From assembly GCA_002338255.1 (NCBI GenBank), contig DDHX01000047.1:1590-12355 (forward strand): 10,766 bases of DNA. Reading direction: 5' to 3'. Source of the DNA: Ruminococcaceae bacterium UBA1865 (GTDB lineage: Bacteria > Bacillota > Clostridia > Oscillospirales > Acutalibacteraceae). The notes below the pieces were generated by a model that was given only the letters and a program-made list of their open reading frames with translations, did no database searches and was not told the DNA's origin. Positions 7,083 through 10,766 of this stretch are shown piece by piece. Numbering within the stretch: the first letter of the stretch is position 1; every line of letters starts with the position of its first letter. A program made the translations under genes and the position numbers.

Positions 7083-8957
7083 TTATTTATCCCAGCCGAG
7101 TTTTTTAATGAGCTCTCTGGTTCTGCCCGAGTTATCGGATAACATGAAGTTACTTCCGTTCAAATGGACTTCGCCGCTGTAATTACCAATGAGGGTCTTT
7201 AGCTTTCCTTCCTTAAGGTCAACGGGATTCTTATATTCAATGTACAGGTAAAGATCGTCTGAATTGGACTTGTTATTGTTTATATTGCCATCAATGTAAT
7301 CCTGCTTCAGCGCTTCAAGCAGTTCCGCCTTCGTGCTTAAGCTCGGAGCCAAAGTAAGGCTTGAAGAACTCTTCGTGTTAATATCGATACTTTTAATTTG
7401 TTCGGGATCAATATAAAACAGGATGCTGCCGGTTTCACAATATTCCTTTAAGTTAATAATACTGTTGATCATGTCATTGTCGTTGACCGGCGGAGTGTTG
7501 GAGTTGGTTTCGGTGTAATAAACGGAATAGGCTCTCTTCATGGTACTGCCATTTTTGAGTTTATAAGTCAATGTAAAATTAGCGGAATTAACTTTATCAA
7601 CACAGTAGGGGAAAGTCTTTTCTTTTTTGTCAGCCACATATTTTTTATGAAGCGTTACAATCTTTTCGATATTTTCTTTCTCCTTGAGCGTTGGGGTGAT
7701 TTTCGCGATTTCACGGTTGTTTGCTCCGTAGATGGTATCGCTGCCGTCATACTTAAAGGATGGTGCGTCAATGCTGATGCTTGCCACATCCCCGGCATTG
7801 GGTACGCGGGTGTCGTAACCAAATGCACCGGTTGCCAAAACGGCATAGGCTACAATGAATACCGCCGCGAAGACCCCGTAATAGAGAAAACTCTTTTTCA
7901 GTTGCTTAAAACCGCGGGAGTAAACCGCTTCAACCACAATGTGCGCTGCCAACGAGCCGGCTACAAGACCGACAAAGAAGTTGGCGGGCTCCTGTGTGGA
8001 CGACTGGAGAATCAGTCCGATGCCCAGACCGGAAACTGCGGTAACCATGAATCGAATCACAATTTTTGGAAGGGGAAACGCGAAGCTGCTTTCGGCACAT
8101 TCGCTCTTGCGCTTTTTGTAAAGCAGAATGGAGCCTGTTAGCAGGATGAGCGTAAAAATAATCCACCAGGCAAGAAACCCTCCGCCCGGACCGCTGGTTG
8201 CGGCGGGGTCAAGGCTGATATAGGAGCTGTTGCCGGAGTAGGGCATAAAGGCAGCCACAAACGGAGCAAAGGCACTCAAAACAAGCGAGTCTATTTTGGG
8301 GCTGATGATCAGGCCCGGCAGAAGCGCGGACGCAAACATACTGCCTGACAGCACAATAAGGGGATATGCCACATTTACCCCGACAATCGAGATGACCATA
8401 TCGAAGGTAGTACCGGTGCAGACAGCCATAAATATGGAAAAAGTCAATGTAGCCGTACTCATCAACATGAGCCACAGCAGGTCCCCAATAACAATTTTCC
8501 AATTCATGCTTAAATCCACCCCATAGCACGCGCCAATGATGAGATAAATTGCAAAGTTCAGCAGCATTGGTACGAAAAGGGTGGTTAAACCGGCGCAGTA
8601 ACGGCCAAGAAGCATGGGAACGCGTCCGACCGGCAGCGCGTGGAACAAATCCACACTGCGTTTCTGATGCATGTAGTTAAAAAGGGAAACCGCAATGACT
8701 ACGACAAAAATCAAAGTGATGGGCGTTACAAGAAACGGGACCAAGGTACTTAACATGCTGATAAAATAGTGATTTAAATCAATTGAAGAGGGACCCATGT
8801 TTTTTCGGCTTGATAGCCAGATCATGAGGATCAACGGCATTGCCATGAATTGAAGAAGCAATAGCAGTGCCATCATACCCCGGTTCTTCTTCAGTGACCA
8901 AAGATATGTTTCTTTCCATTCTTTGACACTGTTATTTGAGGATGTTGTCAAGGTCAT
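7083..8957 (-). CDS. ABC-2 type permease with large C-terminal soluble domain
   Basis: The membrane partner of the adjacent ABC ATPase, 624 residues. The first 380 or so hold roughly nine or ten hydrophobic segments (about 28-50, 66-95, 115-145, 155-182, 186-215, 258-281, 300-318, 326-348, 357-378). A cytoplasmic loop after the second carries KRSVDLFHALPVGR (99-112), which I recognise from clostridial YtrC-like permeases. Residues of about 380-624 form a hydrophilic, Asn- and Ser-rich domain after the last membrane segment; I recall a similar C-terminal domain named DUF6449, but am not certain. The ATG at 8957 is preceded by GGAGG with 9-nt spacing and overlaps the ATPase stop by 26 nt, a sign of translational coupling. 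The open frame extends to 9020, but that part lacks a ribosome site. No second permease is present, so it may work as a homodimer. The substrate is unknown; YtrA-type context suggests response to envelope-active compounds. Confidence 0.88.
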   Translation of the reverse strand: MTLTTSSNNSVKEWKETYLWSLKKNRGMMALLLLLQFMAMPLILMIWLSSRKNMGPSSIDLNHYFISMLSTLVPFLVTPITLIFVVVIAVSLFNYMHQKRSVDLFHALPVGRVPMLLGRYCAGLTTLFVPMLLNFAIYLIIGACYGVDLSMNWKIVIGDLLWLMLMSTATLTFSIFMAVCTGTTFDMVISIVGVNVAYPLIVLSGSMFASALLPGLIISPKIDSLVLSAFAPFVAAFMPYSGNSSYISLDPAATSGPGGGFLAWWIIFTLILLTGSILLYKKRKSECAESSFAFPLPKIVIRFMVTAVSGLGIGLILQSSTQEPANFFVGLVAGSLAAHIVVEAVYSRGFKQLKKSFLYYGVFAAVFIVAYAVLATGAFGYDTRVPNAGDVASISIDAPSFKYDGSDTIYGANNREIAKITPTLKEKENIEKIVTLHKKYVADKKEKTFPYCVDKVNSANFTLTYKLKNGSTMKRAYSVYYTETNSNTPPVNDNDMINSIINLKEYCETGSILFYIDPEQIKSIDINTKSSSSLTLAPSLSTKAELLEALKQDYIDGNINNNKSNSDDLYLYIEYKNPVDLKEGKLKTLIGNYSGEVHLNGSNFMLSDNSGRTRELIKKLGWDK

Positions 8958-9834
8958 AACCGGCCACCTCCATTTCACTGATAAATACTTCTTCGAGTGT
9001 AAGCGGCAGGATTTCGACAAAGATAGGATTGAGTGCGTTGAGTCTGTTCAGAATGTCATCCTTTGACCCGCGTATTACGAAATTCACAAGGGAACCGTGC
9101 ATTTCAGTTTTTACAATATCCAGCGGGGCAAAGGCACTTAACTCCGGCATGGGTTTATAGACAGCCTGCACCTTGTTGCTTCCAAGTTTTAACTCGTCAA
9201 GGTCGCGCTCAAAAATAACCCCGCCCTTGTGGAACAATCCGACATGGTCGCAAAAATCCTCAAGCTCGCGGAGGTTGTGCGATGCGATTACCACAGTCAT
9301 TCCGTGCTCCGCAACCTCGCTCGATACAATGCGCTTTAACAACTGGCGCATAACCGGGTCAAGCCCGTCGAAGATTTCGTCAAGCAAAAGAATACTCGGC
9401 TGCGTGGCGAGCGCGCAAATCAGTGCTGCCTGACGCTGCATTCCCTTTGACATATTCATAATTTTGCTCTTTTTGTCAATTGGGAACAGCGTGCAAAGCT
9501 CCTCAAACCGTTTTTTGCTCCAATTGGGATAAATGCGCGCAAAAAAGTCCGCCATTTCCTGTAGCGTTGCCTGCGGCAAAAAGTACGGATAATCAGATAT
9601 GAAAAATATCTTCGATTTTGTTTCTGAGTTTTCAAACGACGCGGCACCATCCACTAAAACTTCGCCGCCGTCCGGTTTGTAAATGCCCGCGAGCGTGCGT
9701 AAAAATGTGGATTTACCCGCGCCGTTTGAACCGACCAGCCCAAACACGGAGCCGGAGCCAATCGAAAACGAAATTTCGTCGAGTGCGACTGTGTTGTCAA
9801 ATCTTTTGGTTAGTTTTTTTGCTTCTATCATCAC
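8932..9834 (-). CDS. ABC transporter ATP-binding protein (YtrB-like)
   Basis: A 300-residue cytoplasmic ATPase that should power the permease encoded next. Motifs: Walker A GSNGAGKST (35-43); signature MSKGMQRQ (128-135); Walker B ILLLDE (148-153) with catalytic Glu153; D-loop GLDP (157-160); and switch His186 in ASHNL. The position expected for the Q-loop glutamine reads ISDYPYF, with Asp81, as I recall for the YtrB/GldA-like branch. Walker B is followed by Ile rather than Pro (DEIFDG). About 85 residues after the ATPase core form a C-terminal extension. The start codon is GTG at 9834, directly after the TAA of the GntR gene, with ATG as codon 2; AAGGAG lies 7 nt before GTG or 10 nt before ATG, so either may be used. 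The gene is the middle member of a tight three-gene operon. Confidence 0.95.
   Translation of the reverse strand: MMIEAKKLTKRFDNTVALDEISFSIGSGSVFGLVGSNGAGKSTFLRTLAGIYKPDGGEVLVDGAASFENSETKSKIFFISDYPYFLPQATLQEMADFFARIYPNWSKKRFEELCTLFPIDKKSKIMNMSKGMQRQAALICALATQPSILLLDEIFDGLDPVMRQLLKRIVSSEVAEHGMTVVIASHNLRELEDFCDHVGLFHKGGVIFERDLDELKLGSNKVQAVYKPMPELSAFAPLDIVKTEMHGSLVNFVIRGSKDDILNRLNALNPIFVEILPLTLEEVFISEMEVAGYDLDNILK
8964..8971 (-). promoter_or_regulatory. Shine-Dalgarno deciding the permease start
   Basis: GGAGGTGG on the minus strand, inside the last codons of the ABC ATPase gene. GGAGG ends 9 nt before the ATG at 8957, which favours that start over 9020. Confidence 0.8.
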
Positions 9835-10206
9835 TTATGCACTCCTTCCACTAAAAATATCATTGACTTGTGTCAGAACTTCAGCCTTGGGAATTCCGCA
9901 GTCGGCGGCAGTCTGTAGTGCATCATTCAGTTTTTCAGCCGCTATTTCGCGCTGCTGAGAGATTGCTGAAACATCACCGGAAAGAAACGAGCCTTTGCCG
10001 GGAACGGAACAGATGATGCCGTCATGCTCAAGCATCTGGTAGGCTTTTTGCACTGTATTTGGGTTAACACCCAGCTCTTGTGCAAGCGACCGAACACTTG
10101 GCAGCGGTTCGCCCTGCTCGATTGCTCCCAACGCCGCCATGCGCGTGATGTCCTTATACAGCTGCTCGTAAATCGGGAGTCGACTTTTATAATCCAACGT
10201 GAACAC
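9835..10206 (-). CDS. GntR-family regulator, YtrA subfamily
   Basis: A 123-residue DNA-binding regulator. Residues of about 1-75 form the GntR winged helix: PIYEQLYKDI (11-20), a helix-turn-helix with LPSVRSLAQELGVNPNTVQKAY (35-56) and the wing GIICSVPGKGSF (63-74). Only about 50 residues follow, helical and leucine/alanine rich, which is too short for an FadR or HutC ligand domain and typical of YtrA-type proteins, which dimerise through this region. The start is GTG at 10206, preceded by a near-ideal GGAGGTGA with 7-nt spacing after GGAGG. It is first in an operon with an ABC ATPase and permease, the usual YtrA arrangement, in which the protein represses its own operon. A matching inverted repeat lies at the transcription start. 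The inducer is unknown; in Bacillus the ytr operon responds to some cell-wall antibiotics. Confidence 0.94.
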   Translation of the reverse strand: MFTLDYKSRLPIYEQLYKDITRMAALGAIEQGEPLPSVRSLAQELGVNPNTVQKAYQMLEHDGIICSVPGKGSFLSGDVSAISQQREIAAEKLNDALQTAADCGIPKAEVLTQVNDIFSGRSA

Positions 10207-10228
10207 AATCTCACCTCCACTGTCCTTA

Positions 10229-10251
10229 CTGTATTATTTAGATTAGTACAG
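10229..10251. promoter_or_regulatory. Candidate GntR/YtrA operator
   Basis: An inverted repeat, CTGTATTA-N7-TAGTACAG, arms 10229-10236 and 10244-10251, with seven of eight positions symmetric. It begins 5 bp downstream of the -10 box and covers the predicted transcription start, an ideal place for repression. The regulator gene follows at once, so autoregulation is the simple reading. Confidence 0.6.
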
Positions 10252-10255
10252 ATAT

Positions 10256-10284
10256 AATATACCACGAGAAAATAAGAGAGTCAA
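10256..10284 (-). promoter_or_regulatory. Sigma-A promoter of the GntR-ABC operon
   Basis: On the minus strand, TTGACT (10284-10279), a 17-bp spacer and TATATT (10261-10256), with an extended -10 TG one base before. Five of six match in both hexamers. Transcription should begin near 10249 and serve all three genes. Confidence 0.88.
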
Positions 10285-10306
10285 CAAATATTACAAAAGT
10301 GTAAAT

Positions 10307-10332
10307 AAAAGCCGCCCGTTCGGGCGGCTTTT
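10307..10332 (-). terminator. Terminator of the ytvI-like gene, symmetric
   Basis: AAAAGCCGCCC, a GTTC tetraloop, then GGGCGGCTTTT: 7 GC-rich pairs flanked by matching A and T runs. It lies about 63 nt past the YtvI stop and just before the GntR promoter, so it separates the two units. Its symmetry would let it act in both directions. The stretch 10333-10394 holds nothing else I can identify. Confidence 0.88.
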
Positions 10333-10394
10333 ACAGGAACAGTTTGCATAGGATGGGTATTGGTCAGGCGCAAGTGCCGTGCTATTTTTGTTGG

Positions 10395-10766
10395 CTATCT
10401 TTTTTGGGGCGGAATGCCGCCTGTAAAAGAACCCGCCTGGGACGGATTCGGTTCATCCGCATCATATTTTACCGCACACAGTGTCGGGATAAGGCCGATT
10501 TGTGTCAGTATTTGATAGAGCAGCAGCAGGACGGAAAAATAAAGTAAAATCCAAATGTTGCCGGCGACCAGCGCAAAATAGATTGCCGCGAGCATCGTCA
10601 GCGGATGAATGTTGATGGAGGACGAAATAATCTTCGGTTCAATAATCTGACGGATTGAGGTGATCAGCAGCCAGCAGACCACCAGCGCTCCTGCTTTAAA
10701 AAAGTTGCCGGTGAAAAGGTAGAGGAACGCCAGTGGCAAATAGATGGTTCCCGGGCCGAGTACAGG
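10395..10766 (-). CDS. ytvI: YtvI / AI-2E-family membrane protein, C-terminal part
   Basis: A partial gene: 123 C-terminal residues are visible and the reading frame stays open to the right edge, so the start is outside the window. The visible part begins PVLGPGTIYLPLAFLYLFTGN, the conserved Gly/Pro loop and membrane helix near the end of AI-2E (UPF0118) exporters. It continues with RQIIEPKIISSSINIHPL, the family's strongest motif; the R-x-x-x-E-P-K-I-x-S-x-x-x-x-H-P pattern is most like the sporulation membrane protein YtvI. Two more hydrophobic segments follow, then a hydrophilic tail of roughly 27 residues (KYDADEPNPSQAG onward) that seems longer than usual. In Bacillus, ytvI is expressed during sporulation in the mother cell, but its role is unclear. 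Assignment to YtvI rather than another AI-2E member is likely, not certain. Confidence 0.85.
   Translation of the reverse strand, partial: PVLGPGTIYLPLAFLYLFTGNFFKAGALVVCWLLITSIRQIIEPKIISSSINIHPLTMLAAIYFALVAGNIWILLYFSVLLLLYQILTQIGLIPTLCAVKYDADEPNPSQAGSFTGGIPPQKR

Noticed and set aside
7647..8141. Plus-strand open frame of 164 codons opposite the permease
   Set aside because: It is a shadow of the real permease gene, with low-complexity cysteine- and arginine-rich translation and no ribosome site.
1..10766. tRNA, rRNA, riboswitch, CRISPR array, insertion sequence or attachment site
   Set aside because: I found no repeat-spacer pattern, transposase, cloverleaf-like segment or known riboswitch core. 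The intergenic gaps are short and mostly explained by promoters and terminators.

Overview
The window looks like ordinary chromosome from an anaerobic, spore-forming, probably motile Firmicute of the class Clostridia. I infer this from a rubredoxin/flavodiiron pair, a YtvI-type sporulation membrane protein, a DUF6514-like small protein, clostridial-style Shine-Dalgarno sites (GGAGG-like) with frequent TTG and GTG starts, and a methyl-accepting chemotaxis protein. Nothing in it looks like a phage, plasmid, insertion sequence or CRISPR array. I cannot name the species. An Oscillospiraceae/Ruminococcaceae-type genome is a guess.

Layout, left to right. (1) A minus-strand P2-type Ca2+-transporting ATPase; its best start is a TTG at 2645, not the end of the open frame at 2732. 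(2) A divergent plus-strand block: a small DUF6514-like protein (2984-3229), then rubredoxin (3298-3453) and a class A flavodiiron protein, FprA (3481-4671), ending in a strong terminator. Rubredoxin and FprA share a near-consensus promoter that overlaps the stop codon of the DUF6514-like gene. (3) A minus-strand chemoreceptor with a dCache_1 sensor (4828-6834). It converges on fprA, with a 14-bp perfect hairpin between them, and has a possible sigma-D promoter. (4) A minus-strand three-gene operon: a YtrA-type GntR regulator (9835-10206), an ABC ATPase (8932-9834) and a large ABC-2 permease with a soluble C-terminal domain (7083-8957). It has a consensus extended -10 promoter, a 23-bp inverted repeat at the start of transcription that is a good autoregulatory operator candidate, and its own terminator. 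(5) The C-terminal part of a YtvI/AI-2E-family protein that runs off the right edge.

How the genes work together. Rubredoxin passes electrons to FprA, which reduces O2 (or NO) to protect an anaerobe. The GntR regulator probably represses its own operon until a ligand, by analogy a cell-envelope-active compound, releases it; the ATPase and permease would then act as an export or resistance pump. The Ca2+ ATPase, the chemoreceptor and YtvI are separate single units.

I found no convincing wholly new system. The items most worth following are the large extracytoplasmic-type domain on the permease, the operator at 10229-10251, the DUF6514-like gene next to the oxygen-defence pair, and the apparent amino-acid-binding signature in the chemoreceptor.
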